Of a stretch of 64,000 nt of DNA, positions 35,232 through 43,232 are shown piece by piece (position 1 is the stretch's first letter; each line of letters opens with the position of its first letter). The notes under the pieces were generated by a model. The model was not told the DNA's origin. It ran no database searches and saw nothing but the letters and a program-made list of their open reading frames with translations. Location of the stretch: NCBI GenBank assembly GCA_902786615.1, contig CADADE010000017.1, positions 1-64,000 on the forward strand, read 5' to 3'. Position numbers and translations under genes: made by a program. Source of the DNA: Oscillospiraceae bacterium (GTDB lineage Bacteria; Bacillota_A; Clostridia; Oscillospirales; Oscillospiraceae).

Positions 35232-35803
35232 ACACCCAACAATCCATCTGCGCCCTCATCTGTCAAAGCGACGGCATCAAGGCGCGAGACATTGCAAAGA
35301 AGCTTGACCTCGATCACCAGACGGTAAATCATGTCCTCTACACCTCGCCCCTTATGAAAGAACTGTGCTGGCAGGATAGGGAATACCGCTGGCACGGCAT
35401 CGTTAGGCAGGCCAGGCCGCACCTCGGCCTACAGGAGTTCGCCGGGTATTACAGCAGAGTGGATGAATTCCTTGATCTGTCAGAAGAGGAATGGCTGTCC
35501 AGACTGATGGAGGGCTGCACCAATATCGGAAGAAACCTGAATGATACGCGCGGCCTGTTTCATTCCTTCCGCGATTGCAGGGAGCAGATGCGGAGGCTCT
35601 TTGATGATCTGGTGGAGATGGCTGGGGATGCCTGCCTTGGATGGGAGATTGTTTTTGAGCTGCGGCTGAAGCGGTCGCGGTATGTACGAATCTACGCTGA
35701 TGTGCTTGTTATCACGGAGAATCGCGTCTTCTCCCTGGAATTTAAAATGAAGGACAGGATTGATCCGAAGGAGATTCAGCAGTCCGCCAAGTATGTCCCC
35801 TAA
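35228..35803 (+). CDS. HTH plus PD-(D/E)xK-like nuclease domain, C-terminally truncated
   Basis: 191 residues. N-terminal winged helix (SDGIKARDIAKKLDLDHQTV then NHVLYTSP) followed by a nuclease-like core: IYADVLVITENRVFSLEFKM shows D-x..E-x-K ligands. The protein stops at SAKYVP, where related proteins normally continue into further strand and helix or a helicase part. Because the gene after it begins with unrelated remnants, a truncation is likely. Its start overlaps the preceding hydrolase by ATGA. Confidence 0.65.
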   Translation: MNTQQSICALICQSDGIKARDIAKKLDLDHQTVNHVLYTSPLMKELCWQDREYRWHGIVRQARPHLGLQEFAGYYSRVDEFLDLSEEEWLSRLMEGCTNIGRNLNDTRGLFHSFRDCREQMRRLFDDLVEMAGDACLGWEIVFELRLKRSRYVRIYADVLVITENRVFSLEFKMKDRIDPKEIQQSAKYVP

Positions 35804-35861
35804 CAGCGATGCCCTTAGCAAGAGATGATTCTCAAGTCAAGGGCATATGCAATTTTTATGT

Positions 35862-36065
35862 TCACAGATCATGCTTCTCCAAAGAGGAGCGACGGTAGGA
35901 AGCCTTCTGCTTTCTGTAAACCTCTTCAAGGAATAATTCAGAGTCGCCTTTCTCGAAAAAAGCGTCAATTTCTTCCTTTGTGAAAGTGACGCCCCGCTGT
36001 GTCTTCAAGTATTCAATGAGCTTTTTCTTTGGATCAGGTGGCGGGGGAGTGCATGCTTCGCACAC
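35862..36065 (-). CDS. Small Cys-motif protein (hypothetical)
   Basis: 67 residues from a GTG start, reading VCEACTPPPPDPKKKLIEYL, then TFTKEEIDAFFEKGDSELFL. Coding character looks real: charged helices after a proline hinge. The frame is open upstream for 16 codons containing CCGDETVCEAC, so the true N-terminus may include a four-cysteine zinc-ribbon-like motif, but no better start is seen there. Function unknown. Confidence 0.5.
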   Translation of the reverse strand: MCEACTPPPPDPKKKLIEYLKTQRGVTFTKEEIDAFFEKGDSELFLEEVYRKQKASYRRSSLEKHDL

Positions 36066-36166
36066 CGTTTCATCCCCGCAACAAAGAAATCTATGAACGC
36101 AACTACAGTGTATTCAAAAAGCTCTACAAGGACAACGCCTCCAATTTCAGGGCGCTGAATGCCTGA
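36053..36166 (+). pseudogene. C-terminal fragment of an FGGY-type sugar kinase
   Basis: Frame reads HPRNKEIYERNYSVFKKLYK then DNASNFRALNA and stop, the conserved last helices of xylulokinase/gluconokinase-like FGGY kinases (EIYxxxYxxFKxLYxDN). Everything upstream is missing, replaced by the small Cys-motif gene on the other strand. A relic. Confidence 0.55.
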
Positions 36167-36347
36167 TTTGTTCATCATCTGACAAAAAGACTTTGACGGG
36201 GTGGAAACCCCTCTTGACGAGCTCAAGAAAAAATGTAAGATAATGGACGCAAACTGCGGCAAAGCAGGCCTGAGAGAAGCCGCGGTCGCTTCCCCTGCAA
36301 CCGGGAAAGACCGGGCATAAAAATTTTCCAGTAAAGGAGCAAACAAA

Positions 36348-37226
36348 ATGAGCGTTATATCCGATTTCAGAAAGAGACTGAGAAGCAATCCCGAAACGAC
36401 AAAGTTGCTGATGCCAGGCACGAAGTACGAGGTGCTCCTGGACCTCGATGGGGACGGGAAGATGGATTTTGCGCTGATGGATACCACCGGCGACGGGAAT
36501 CCCGATACCTTCGCGGCCGACATGACGGGCAATGGCAGCCTCAACATCTATTTCTACGACGCGGACGGTGACTCTGTTGCGGATTCGGTACAGTATTACC
36601 GCGACGGCATGGACAAGCCCTCCTATATCAAGATTCCCGGTGATGACGACGAAATATTCAAGGCCCTTGCCCGGAGCCTTCAGGAGGGGATGGCCAAGGC
36701 GGATGCCGAGGATCTGATCGCGCGCTTCAACCGGATCAGAAACATCATCGGCGGCAGGGTGGAGGCGTATCACAAGGCTGGCACGCTCGGAAGGATGCGC
36801 GCCGCCATGAAGACCGACCCCGAGATGGCGAAGCTCCTCTGCGACTCCCCAAAGAACGAGATCTTCTTCGACCTCAACGGCGACGGCGTGGCGGACTTCG
36901 CGCTGATCGACACCAACCGCAGCGGCGACATCGACACGCTGGGCATCGACCTCTACGGCGACGGCGAGTTCGATCTGTACCTGACGGACACCGACAAGAA
37001 CTACGCGCCCGACAATGGGCTGTATTACAAGACCGGCGCCGACGAGCCCACCCGGAGCTCGACCAACCCCCTGCTGGAGGAGGTTCTAGCGCCCGTGGCC
37101 CTCAAATTCCGCGACACCCTCCGCGCGGAGTTCAGCGCGAGGAGTCTGGTAGAAGCCCTGACCACCTACAAGCTTGAGGCCATCGAAGCGTTGAAGGCGG
37201 TCAGTGACCGGCTCGAAGCGGAATAA
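36348..37226 (+). CDS. Repeated EF-hand/dockerin-like calcium-loop protein, cytosolic
   Basis: 292 residues containing two homologous halves of about 110-150 residues. Each starts with a short helix (ISDFRKRLRSNPETTKLL; MRAAMKTDPEMAKLLCD) and is followed by acidic loops: DLDGDGKMDFALMDTTGDGN and DLNGDGVADFALIDTNRSGD, then DADGDSVAD and DTDKNYAPD. The loops fit Dx[DN]xDGxxD calcium-binding motifs. No signal peptide or anchor is present, which is unusual for such repeats. RBS AAAGGAG is strong and a hairpin terminator follows. Role unknown, perhaps calcium buffering. Confidence 0.8.
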   Translation: MSVISDFRKRLRSNPETTKLLMPGTKYEVLLDLDGDGKMDFALMDTTGDGNPDTFAADMTGNGSLNIYFYDADGDSVADSVQYYRDGMDKPSYIKIPGDDDEIFKALARSLQEGMAKADAEDLIARFNRIRNIIGGRVEAYHKAGTLGRMRAAMKTDPEMAKLLCDSPKNEIFFDLNGDGVADFALIDTNRSGDIDTLGIDLYGDGEFDLYLTDTDKNYAPDNGLYYKTGADEPTRSSTNPLLEEVLAPVALKFRDTLRAEFSARSLVEALTTYKLEAIEALKAVSDRLEAE

Positions 37227-37308
37227 GAATCGCAGTCTGCCAACGTACAGCGGGGCGGCAGGTACGCTGACCGCCGCGGCGTTCGGCAGACCTCCCCCGC
37301 GCTCACAC

Positions 37309-37354
37309 AGCCGCGGGATGACCGGGCTTTTGCCCTCTCATCCCGCGGCTTTTT
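37309..37354 (+). terminator. Terminator after the calcium-loop gene
   Basis: AGCCGCGGGATGA / TCATCCCGCGGCT with an inner GGGC/GCCC stem, then TTTTT. Strong rho-independent terminator. Confidence 0.9.
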
Positions 37355-37484
37355 GCGCCCGCATAGACATCGCGTGACATTCCGGCCCCCCCTCTTGACT
37401 TTCAGAGAAAAAATGGGAAAATATATACAGTATGAATAGAGAAGCTTTGTGTTTGAAAGGATTTCGACAGGAGGAAATAATCGT

Positions 37485-39152
37485 ATGAAACGCTTCGCCT
37501 TGCTGTTCTTGTCTCTGCTGTTACTGTTCCAGCTGTTCCCCGTTTCCGCCTTCGCGGACGTCGCCGTGCCGGAAGACGCGGAGCAGGTCGCCGCGGTGAT
37601 CCTGCACACCAACGATGCGCACGTGGCCTTTGAAGACAACATCGGCTACGACGGGCTGGCCCTGTATAAGAAGGAACTCGAAGCGGTCTATGACCACGTT
37701 CTGCTGATCGACGCCGGAGACGCCATACAGGGGGCCCCCATCGGGTCCGTCTCCAAGGGCGCTGAGATCATCAGGATGATGAACCGCCTTGGCTATGACC
37801 TGGCCGTGCCGGGCAACCACGAGTTCGATTACGGGCTTGAAGCGCTCGACGACTGCGCCGAGGCTTTGGACTGCGGCTATACCTGCGCGAATTTCTGCGT
37901 CACAGGCGGGGAGCCGGTGTTTCAGCCCTGGCGCATTCTGGAGGCCGGCGACCTGAAAATCGGCTTCGTCGGAGCGGTTACCCCGGACGCCTATACAAAA
38001 TCCACGATCAAGGACATTCTGAACGAGGCCGGCGAGCCGATGTACGATTTTCTGGCCGACGAGACGGGCCAGCGGCTGTGTGTCGGGCTGCAAAAGGCCA
38101 TCGATGAAACTCGTCAGGCCGGGGCGGACTATGTGATTCTCGTCTCCCACCTTGGCAACAACGATTCTATTACAGAGCAGTTTCGAACGGACGCGGTCGT
38201 GGGAAAGTTGAGGGGTCTCGATTTGATCATCGACGGCCATTCCCATGAGACATACAACCGTACTGTCACCGACGGAGAGAACAGACAGGTCCCCATCGCC
38301 CAGACGGGATCGAATATGAAAGCCATCGGCCAGATCAAGATCTACAAAGACGGCCGCCTGGAGGAGACCCTGATCGACACGGTGCCGGAGCCTGCGAACA
38401 TGCCCTTTGAGAAGGTCGTCCGCCGCAATGTCGAGCGCTGTGTGGACCCGGAGATGAAAGCGTTTCTGGATGAGACAGTCGCTTCCTATGCGCCTGTCAT
38501 GAACCGGAAGGTCGGCGAGGTATCCTATGACATGATCGTGCGTGACGCAGACGGCTTCGACGTCAGCCGTGTTGAAGAAAACGGGCTGTGCGATTTCGTG
38601 GCGGACGCCTACCGGACTGTCGGCGGCACCCGGGCCGCCCTGGTCAATGCCGGCGCTGTGCGGAACAACCTGAAAGCCGGGACGGTCACCTATAACGACA
38701 TCCTGAACATCCTGCCCTATTCCAACGACATTGTAACGGTTCGCGTCAGCGGACAGATGCTGCTGGATGCGCTGGAGTTCGGCGTGTCGAAGCTGCCTGC
38801 CGTTTCCGGAGGCTTCCTGCAGGTCTCCGGCATCACATTCCGCGTGAATCCGGAGTTGGAGAGCAGTGTCGTCGTGGACGATAAAAACCAGTTTGTCTCC
38901 GTGGCCGGGGAATACCGGGTTTCCGACGTGATGGTCGGACAGGAGCCCCTCGACCAGAAGGCGGAATACACCCTCACAGGCACCAGTTTCCTGTTGAACG
39001 GCGGCGACGGCTATGCCATGTTCAAGGAAGCGGATATCCTCTCCATGACGATGCTGCCCGATAACGAGGTGGTCATCAAGTATCTCGAGGAGTACCTGGA
39101 CGGCGTCATCCCGGAGGACTACCGGGAGGCTCAGGGACGGATCCTGATCTGA
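37485..39152 (+). CDS. Secreted 5'-nucleotidase/UshA-type metallophosphoesterase
   Basis: 555 residues with signal peptide (MKRFALLFLSLLLLFQLFPV). N-terminal metallophosphoesterase motifs: ILHTNDAH, DAGDAIQGAP, PGNHEFDYG, VSHLGNN and DGHSHE. C-terminal 5_nucleotid_C domain: NAGAVRNNLKAGTVTYNDIL and YTLTGTSFLLNGGDGYAMF. Hydrolyses extracellular nucleotides or related phosphates. GACAGGAGG precedes the ATG. Confidence 0.94.
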   Translation: MKRFALLFLSLLLLFQLFPVSAFADVAVPEDAEQVAAVILHTNDAHVAFEDNIGYDGLALYKKELEAVYDHVLLIDAGDAIQGAPIGSVSKGAEIIRMMNRLGYDLAVPGNHEFDYGLEALDDCAEALDCGYTCANFCVTGGEPVFQPWRILEAGDLKIGFVGAVTPDAYTKSTIKDILNEAGEPMYDFLADETGQRLCVGLQKAIDETRQAGADYVILVSHLGNNDSITEQFRTDAVVGKLRGLDLIIDGHSHETYNRTVTDGENRQVPIAQTGSNMKAIGQIKIYKDGRLEETLIDTVPEPANMPFEKVVRRNVERCVDPEMKAFLDETVASYAPVMNRKVGEVSYDMIVRDADGFDVSRVEENGLCDFVADAYRTVGGTRAALVNAGAVRNNLKAGTVTYNDILNILPYSNDIVTVRVSGQMLLDALEFGVSKLPAVSGGFLQVSGITFRVNPELESSVVVDDKNQFVSVAGEYRVSDVMVGQEPLDQKAEYTLTGTSFLLNGGDGYAMFKEADILSMTMLPDNEVVIKYLEEYLDGVIPEDYREAQGRILI

Positions 39153-39213
39153 GAGTGAAGAACAGGCGCAGCCGTTTCACTATCAACACGACCCGCGACT
39201 CAACCCCTATGCC

Positions 39214-39690
39214 ATGGAGGACATCGTTGAAGATGAGAATGCAGTCTACGGCTTCCGGCCTGTTGAAACGGGAAACCTGAAGCAGTATGCCGGCATAGCG
39301 TGGGATGATCCGGAGGAGGTCGGGAAAAAACGGGCCGAACGCATCGCCTATCACGACAGTTTTTCGGAACTGTATGATCTGGCAGGCAAGATGTTCGCAC
39401 AGGGAGCCGAAATTGAAGAGATTGCGCGCGCCGTCAGCACACGCCGCAACGAGCTGCGTATCAAAAGTTATGAAGGAGACCCGGATGGGCTTGCGAGAAT
39501 GAAGGCACGCTACCTTGAGGAGTACGGCCGTGAAGAGGGCGCGTTGCCGGAAGAGCACTTTAAGTTAAGAGGTTCCTGGGAGTCCGTCCTGGAGGGCGCT
39601 TTGAGTGTCAACTCCGGCATGGATGCCTGCGTTGGGCTGTATGATGATTACTATGATCTCTATGTCCTCATGGGGCAGATAGAGGATTAA
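39214..39690 (+). CDS. Hypothetical protein, probably N-terminally truncated
   Basis: 158 residues, unknown family. The frame stays open for 21 codons before the ATG and reads SEEQAQPFHYQHDPRLNPYA, which flows naturally into MEDIVEDENAVYGFRP. This suggests that a longer protein has lost its 5' part and now starts just after the nucleotidase stop. The body is helical and charged (IEEIARAVSTRRNELRIKSY, GALSVNSGMDACVGLYDDYY). No RBS. Confidence 0.55.
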   Translation: MEDIVEDENAVYGFRPVETGNLKQYAGIAWDDPEEVGKKRAERIAYHDSFSELYDLAGKMFAQGAEIEEIARAVSTRRNELRIKSYEGDPDGLARMKARYLEEYGREEGALPEEHFKLRGSWESVLEGALSVNSGMDACVGLYDDYYDLYVLMGQIED

Positions 39691-39700
39691 CTGAACCAAT

Positions 39701-39750
39701 CAGGGGACGGTTCTGTGATTGACAGTTTCAATCGGAGAACCGTCCCCTGC
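39701..39750. repeat. Inverted repeat of the CAGGGGACGGTTCT type (MITE-like)
   Basis: CAGGGGACGGTTCT and GAGAACCGTCCCCTG are perfect inverted arms around 20 bases. This motif is a familiar REP/Y1-transposase-associated or MITE end in Firmicutes. Confidence 0.7.
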
Positions 39751-40099
39751 ACTATTTCCGGGAGTGTTGTATTCGGGAGGAAAGCGTGTTTCCCTTGAGG
39801 CTGAAGGTGTTGCAGTCGGAATAGATGATGATGCAGTCGTGCCGTTCCGGGAATTGATGTGTCCAGAAAGCAGGATATCATCTTAACGATTACCCCTTTA
39901 ATTTAACGATTCTCCCCAAATTATAACGAATACAGGTGTCAGTATAACGCGGACAAGCCCCTTTTTACCTGTTCTTCCCAATTTTGGCCCAAAAAAGACC
40001 GCAGATTTCTTCAACCTGCGATCTTGAAATGCATCACTTTTCATTTGACAAACCCTGAAACCCTTGATATTACAGCGTTTCAAAGGGCACGATTTAACG

Positions 40100-40136
40100 A
40101 AACCCCTACCTGACACATTGTATCAAGTAGGGGTTT
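40100..40136 (-). terminator. Host-side terminator of the original tRNA-Arg gene
   Basis: AAACCCCTAC / GTAGGGGTTT stem just left of the displaced tRNA 3' half; on the minus strand the arm is preceded by the tRNA end. Confidence 0.65.
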
Positions 40137-40142
40137 ATGCTA

Positions 40143-40188
40143 TGGTACGGCTGACGGGATTCGAACCCACGACCTCCAGAGTCGGAGT
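40143..40188. repeat. Attachment site attL (displaced tRNA-Arg 3' half)
   Basis: 46 bases identical to 47878-47923: the CCA end, acceptor, T-arm and anticodon-loop part of tRNA-Arg(CCG) on the minus strand. Sequence identity stops at GTCGGAGT, the anticodon loop. This is the host 3' half pushed aside by integration. Confidence 0.9.
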
Positions 40189-40303
40189 TGCCGCAGATTC
40201 TTTTTACGGCCTCTCACGACTTGCGAAAAGTCTTGATTCCATGCGGTTTTGCGGCTCTGCACCTTTGACTGTCTCGGATCACTTCTGAGGTTTTGGCGCA
40301 CGC

Positions 40304-40325
40304 TTGTGCGCCAAATGTGCGCCAA
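40304..40325. repeat. Integrase arm-type repeat, left
   Basis: Two tandem TGTGCGCCAA units, identical over 22 bases to 47778-47799 at the other end of the element and in the same orientation. Probable binding sites for the N-terminal arm-binding domain of the integrase. Confidence 0.65.
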
Positions 40326-40675
40326 GATCATAGACACGCACAGTTTCTCCTCCCGTCCCGCTCTGCTTTTGGCCTGCGCTACGTTTCCCGCTGTGGTGGT
40401 ATCTCCGCATGGTCAAGTGGCAAACGCGCTCAGAAGGGCAGGAAATGGCCTTTAAAGACGTTGCCTTTTTCACAGCTGCCTGCTATACTGTTATCAGGCG
40501 TCGAGCTGATGGGTTCGGCAATGAGGGCCTGCTTAGCAGGCAGCTCCCCGGCCGGTTTAGGTTTGGCGGCAGAAAAAGAGAGGCTTTCCCAGATCGGGGA
40601 AGTCTCTCTTCCTACTTTTGCTCATACCATTGCCGGCACCGATGATGGTATAGGTCTTCATTCGCGCACCCGCCG

Positions 40676-40870
40676 TCAGATACAGATCTGCCGCGCAAAG
40701 TCCGCCTTCGTGACAAGCTTCATGGAGTTGAACTTGATCCGCCGCGCGGCTGTCGTGCGGTGCACGCCCATGAACCGTGCCACATCCGTCTGGTTGAGCA
40801 TCCCCTTGTCGGGGAACATTTCGTTGAGCTGTGCCATTGTGTCGCGGAATCCTACTTTCTCACGGCTCAT
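40676..40870 (-). CDS. Small HTH protein of the element (excisionase/regulator-like)
   Basis: 64 residues. LNQTDVARFMGVHRTTAARR is a typical helix-turn-helix. The start overlaps the stop of the ribbon-helix-helix gene upstream (ATGA), so the two are co-translated. Could control excision or transcription of the left-end module. Confidence 0.72.
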   Translation of the reverse strand: MSREKVGFRDTMAQLNEMFPDKGMLNQTDVARFMGVHRTTAARRIKFNSMKLVTKADFARQICI

Positions 40871-41058
40871 AATCCGGCCTCCCGCTCCAGCGTTTCCGAT
40901 ATGGCCCGATTGATGAAGGCATTGACACTCTCGCCCCGGCTCTCCGCATGGGCTTTGATCCTGTCCTTCTGGCCCTTCGGCAGTGTAAGATTCACACGGT
41001 CGTAGTTGTCCTTCATGTACTTATTCACGGCCCGCTGCTGGGCTTTCGTTGTCGGCAT
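40867..41058 (-). CDS. Ribbon-helix-helix DNA-binding protein
   Basis: 63 residues. VNLTLPKGQKDRIKAHAESR then GESVNAFINRAISETLERE is the beta-strand/helix/helix pattern of Arc/MetJ/CopG-type repressors. It faces an intergenic region full of palindromic TATCTGCGCAGATA sites, the probable operators of this protein. GGAGG precedes the ATG. Confidence 0.82.
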   Translation of the reverse strand: MPTTKAQQRAVNKYMKDNYDRVNLTLPKGQKDRIKAHAESRGESVNAFINRAISETLEREAGL

Positions 41059-41082
41059 GGCTGCACACCTCCTGTTGTTCTG

Positions 41083-41199
41083 AGTATATCAGATTATACT
41101 GCAAATATCTATCTGTGCAAATATACAAAATACACATATCTGCGCAGATAGATTTGTGCATCATCCCATCTTGATATATCTGCGCAGATAGATTATACT
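41083..41199. promoter_or_regulatory. Divergent promoter with palindromic operator array
   Basis: Plus strand promoter TTGATA, 17 bases, TATACT (41171-41199), whose spacer is the perfect palindrome TATCTGCGCAGATA (41177-41190). A second perfect copy lies at 41137-41150, exactly 40 bases away, and a degenerate one (TATCTGTGCAAATA) at 41110-41123. Minus strand promoter TTGCAC, 16 bases, TATAAT (41093-41120) overlaps the degenerate site. AGTATA/TATACT dyad at 41083-41100. Confidence 0.82.
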
Positions 41200-41307
41200 G
41201 ATACCAGAACGAGGGAGCCGGGGCACTTCCCGGAGGGCAGAATAGACGCAACGAGCGCAAGCGCCGGACTTCGCCCCGGCTCCAGAATAAAACAGGAGGT
41301 ACACACC

Positions 41308-41586
41308 ATGAGCGAGAACGAACTGAATACCGTGGCTCACGATCTGCTGGCCGTCCGTGCCATGATCGAGGAGCTGCAAGCCGAAGCCGAGGCCCTGACC
41401 GACAAGCTCAAGGCCGCAATGGTAGACCGGGGACAGGAAGTCCTGACCGGGGACGGCTGGAAGGCAAGCTGGAAGAACGTCAACAGCAGCCGCTTCGACA
41501 GCAAGGCGTTCAAGGCCGACCACGCCGACCTGTACACCGAGTACAGCAAGCCGACCACCACCTGCCGCTTTCTTATCAGCGCATGA
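41308..41586 (+). CDS. Small phage-type protein (unknown)
   Basis: 92 residues with an N-terminal coiled coil (LLAVRAMIEELQAEAEALTD) and a compact C-terminus (GDGWKASWKNVNSSRFDSKA, TTTCRFLISA). The type recurs in Clostridia phages and mobile elements, where its function is unknown. AACAGGAGG precedes the ATG. It is the first gene behind the operator-controlled plus-strand promoter. Confidence 0.8.
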   Translation: MSENELNTVAHDLLAVRAMIEELQAEAEALTDKLKAAMVDRGQEVLTGDGWKASWKNVNSSRFDSKAFKADHADLYTEYSKPTTTCRFLISA

Positions 41587-41704
41587 AGAAGGGCCGCATA
41601 TCCGACACGCCTACCAAAGCAAACGGATATACAGCCCAGAGGCCCGGAGGCCGAGGTCATTATAACCGGCCTCCCACACAAAATCAAGATGGAGGTATTT
41701 TGTT

Positions 41705-41830
41705 ATGACTGACATTCTAAAGCAGATCGAGACGAGAGACAACGAGGGTATCATCACGGAGATCATCAAGGCACTGCCGGATGCACCATTCCCTGTGCTT
41801 GAGTTTGTTTACTGGTACTTAAGAAGTTGA
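41705..41830 (+). CDS. 41-residue hypothetical peptide
   Basis: Reads MTDILKQIETRDNEGIITEI then IKALPDAPFPVLEFVYWYLR. It has a strong GGAGG site and is followed directly by a terminator, so it looks real. Co-directional with the 92-residue protein gene upstream. Unknown role. Confidence 0.6.
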   Translation: MTDILKQIETRDNEGIITEIIKALPDAPFPVLEFVYWYLRS

Positions 41831-41853
41831 GAGGCGGGAAACCGCCTCTTTTT
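41831..41853 (+). terminator. Terminator between convergent genes
   Basis: GAGGCGG-GAAA-CCGCCTC followed by TTTTTT; ends the plus-strand genes and sits at the 3' end of the terminase gene. Confidence 0.9.
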
Positions 41854-42305
41854 TATGCCTCTGCCCCTCCGGTTCCAATGAAGCGCACCACCACGGCCTT
41901 CTCCTCTGCGGTCTCCTGCGTCTTCGTGTCCGCCCGCAGCTTGGCGATCCGCGCCTCCTGCTCCTCACGGTCAAGCTGATCCTTCGGCTGGAACAGTCCC
42001 AGGTGCTTGCCCAGCAGCTCCAGCGCGCGCAGCTTATCCTTGACGCTTACAGCCTCAGAAACGGTTCCAAAGGCAATAGCCGCGATCTCCTGCAGCACCA
42101 TGTCCTGGGTGATCTCCGTCCTGTCTTGCCTCTCCTGCATTCGCTCCTGGATGTACTGCGATACCTCAACATTTCTCAACAAGCGCCCACCTGCTGTCGC
42201 CGCTGTCTCGTCGCGCTTGACCGACGGATAGGCAGCCCTGTAGGCCCTCGTTGCGTTCAGGTCGATCAAATATTCATCGGCAAAGCGCCGCTGCTTGTCG
42301 GTCAA
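41853..42305 (-). CDS. terS: Phage terminase small subunit
   Basis: 150 residues of the Terminase_2 family. The N-terminal MTDKQRRFADEYLIDLNATR and the HTH segment ETAATAGGRLLRNVEVSQYI are characteristic, followed by a helical oligomerisation part (RTEITQDMVLQEIAAIAFGT). TerS recognises pac DNA for packaging. It is the last gene of the leftward block; no large subunit, portal or capsid gene follows. A terS without other packaging genes is the hallmark of satellites that redirect helper-phage packaging. Confidence 0.92.
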   Translation of the reverse strand: MTDKQRRFADEYLIDLNATRAYRAAYPSVKRDETAATAGGRLLRNVEVSQYIQERMQERQDRTEITQDMVLQEIAAIAFGTVSEAVSVKDKLRALELLGKHLGLFQPKDQLDREEQEARIAKLRADTKTQETAEEKAVVVRFIGTGGAEA

Positions 42306-42317
42306 TCTCGCCCCTCC

Positions 42318-42536
42318 TCACACTTCGTATTTCCCCCACAGCACCCGGAACCACGCACATGCTTTGTAATCCCCGGCACAGCGCCGCATAATATGGGCGT
42401 GCATGTCCTTCCCGTTCTGGAAGTGGCTGGTTATGGTGCTGCCTTGCGGAACCCCTTCACAAGTGAGCTTGCAGGTCTGGGGATTATCGTACATGTAGAA
42501 GGGGCACTTTATGTCCGCAGAGGTATAAGAAGCCAT
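42318..42536 (-). CDS. Small cysteine-containing phage-type protein
   Basis: 72 residues, six cysteines (IKCPFYMYDNPQTCKLTCEG, CAGDYKACAWF), possibly zinc binding. Frequently seen next to terS and HNH genes in clostridial phages. Function unknown. It sits 12 bases before terS. Confidence 0.75.
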   Translation of the reverse strand: MASYTSADIKCPFYMYDNPQTCKLTCEGVPQGSTITSHFQNGKDMHAHIMRRCAGDYKACAWFRVLWGKYEV

Positions 42537-42540
42537 AGCC

Positions 42541-42864
42541 TTAATCCTTTCCTTGATAGAGCTGCATGAAGTCCTCCAGCCGGATCGTCACAAGCCACGG
42601 CTGCCGGTTCCGACGGTGAAACAGGGCGGGCATACCGTCCTTGAATCGCAGTGAATCCTTCACGGCTTGCTGCATGGCCTCCGGCACGTTCAGCCGCTCC
42701 ACGCGCTTGCACTCGATATGTACCCCAGGTAGGCCCACCAGATCGGGGACTTCACCGAAGGACAGGGAACCCCCGCGCTCGATCTCATACCCGTATTCCC
42801 GGAGCCGCGCGGCAAGCTCCCGCTCACCGGCGGCGCCCTTTCGCTGTGAAGCTGCGCCCATCAA
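42541..42864 (-). CDS. PD-(D/E)xK nuclease, Holliday-junction-resolvase-like
   Basis: 107 residues. GERELAARLREYGYEIERGG, EVPDLVGLPGVHIECKRVER: conserved E, D and ExK of an archaeal-type Hjc or phage resolvase fold. Probably resolves recombination or replication intermediates of the element. The ATG overlaps the upstream gene stop. Confidence 0.85.
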   Translation of the reverse strand: MMGAASQRKGAAGERELAARLREYGYEIERGGSLSFGEVPDLVGLPGVHIECKRVERLNVPEAMQQAVKDSLRFKDGMPALFHRRNRQPWLVTIRLEDFMQLYQGKD

Positions 42865-43232
42865 ATCTTCCCTCCCCGCGTCACAGTGACGGCTTTATCG
42901 TCCCAGTATTCATCTGCTGATACCTTACGTGGGTTGTTCCCGTATTGGGAAATCCTCTCAGGAAGATTATTGTTTACGGCGTCGAATACGATCCCGTGCT
43001 CACGACACCATGCAAGCGCTTTGTTCAGCAGTACACCCTCGCGGCAAGTCCAAAGGATGACGCGATCACCGTTATGCTGCCGGCGCTTCAATTCGTTGAT
43101 GATTGACCATTTGGGGTCTCCGATCTCAGGCCACTTTGAAACACAGAGGGTTCCGTCGAAATCAACGGCGATAATCTTACCGGCAGATGCTCCTTTTGAC
43201 TTACTTGGCGCGATCATCGGCAGCATTGGCAT
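42861..43232 (-). CDS. Phage-encoded HAD-like hydrolase
   Basis: 123 residues. KIIAVDFDGTLCVSKWPEIG provides the DxDGT nucleophile, and VILWTCREG the second motif, as in the short HAD hydrolases of the BT0820 type in phages. Lysine and acidic motif III are in the VNNNLPERI-to-EYWDDKAV section. The ATG is preceded by AAGGAGAAGGG. Likely a nucleotide or 5'-phosphate hydrolase; substrate unproven. Confidence 0.82.
   Translation of the reverse strand: MPMLPMIAPSKSKGASAGKIIAVDFDGTLCVSKWPEIGDPKWSIINELKRRQHNGDRVILWTCREGVLLNKALAWCREHGIVFDAVNNNLPERISQYGNNPRKVSADEYWDDKAVTVTRGGKI

Larger units (their letters stand above)
39691..40675. other. Gene-free stretch at the left end of the integrated element
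   Basis: Holds, in order, an inverted-repeat MITE, a hairpin terminator, the attL copy of the tRNA-Arg 3' half, arm-type repeats, and a second hairpin (GAGAGGCTTTCCC / GGGGAAGTCTCTC near 40578-40610). Several short frames are present, none with a credible ribosome binding site. Confidence 0.6.

Noticed and set aside
40293..40913. Overlapping plus-strand frames at the left end of the island
   Set aside because: No RBS and no similarity; they cross arm repeats and the small minus-strand genes.
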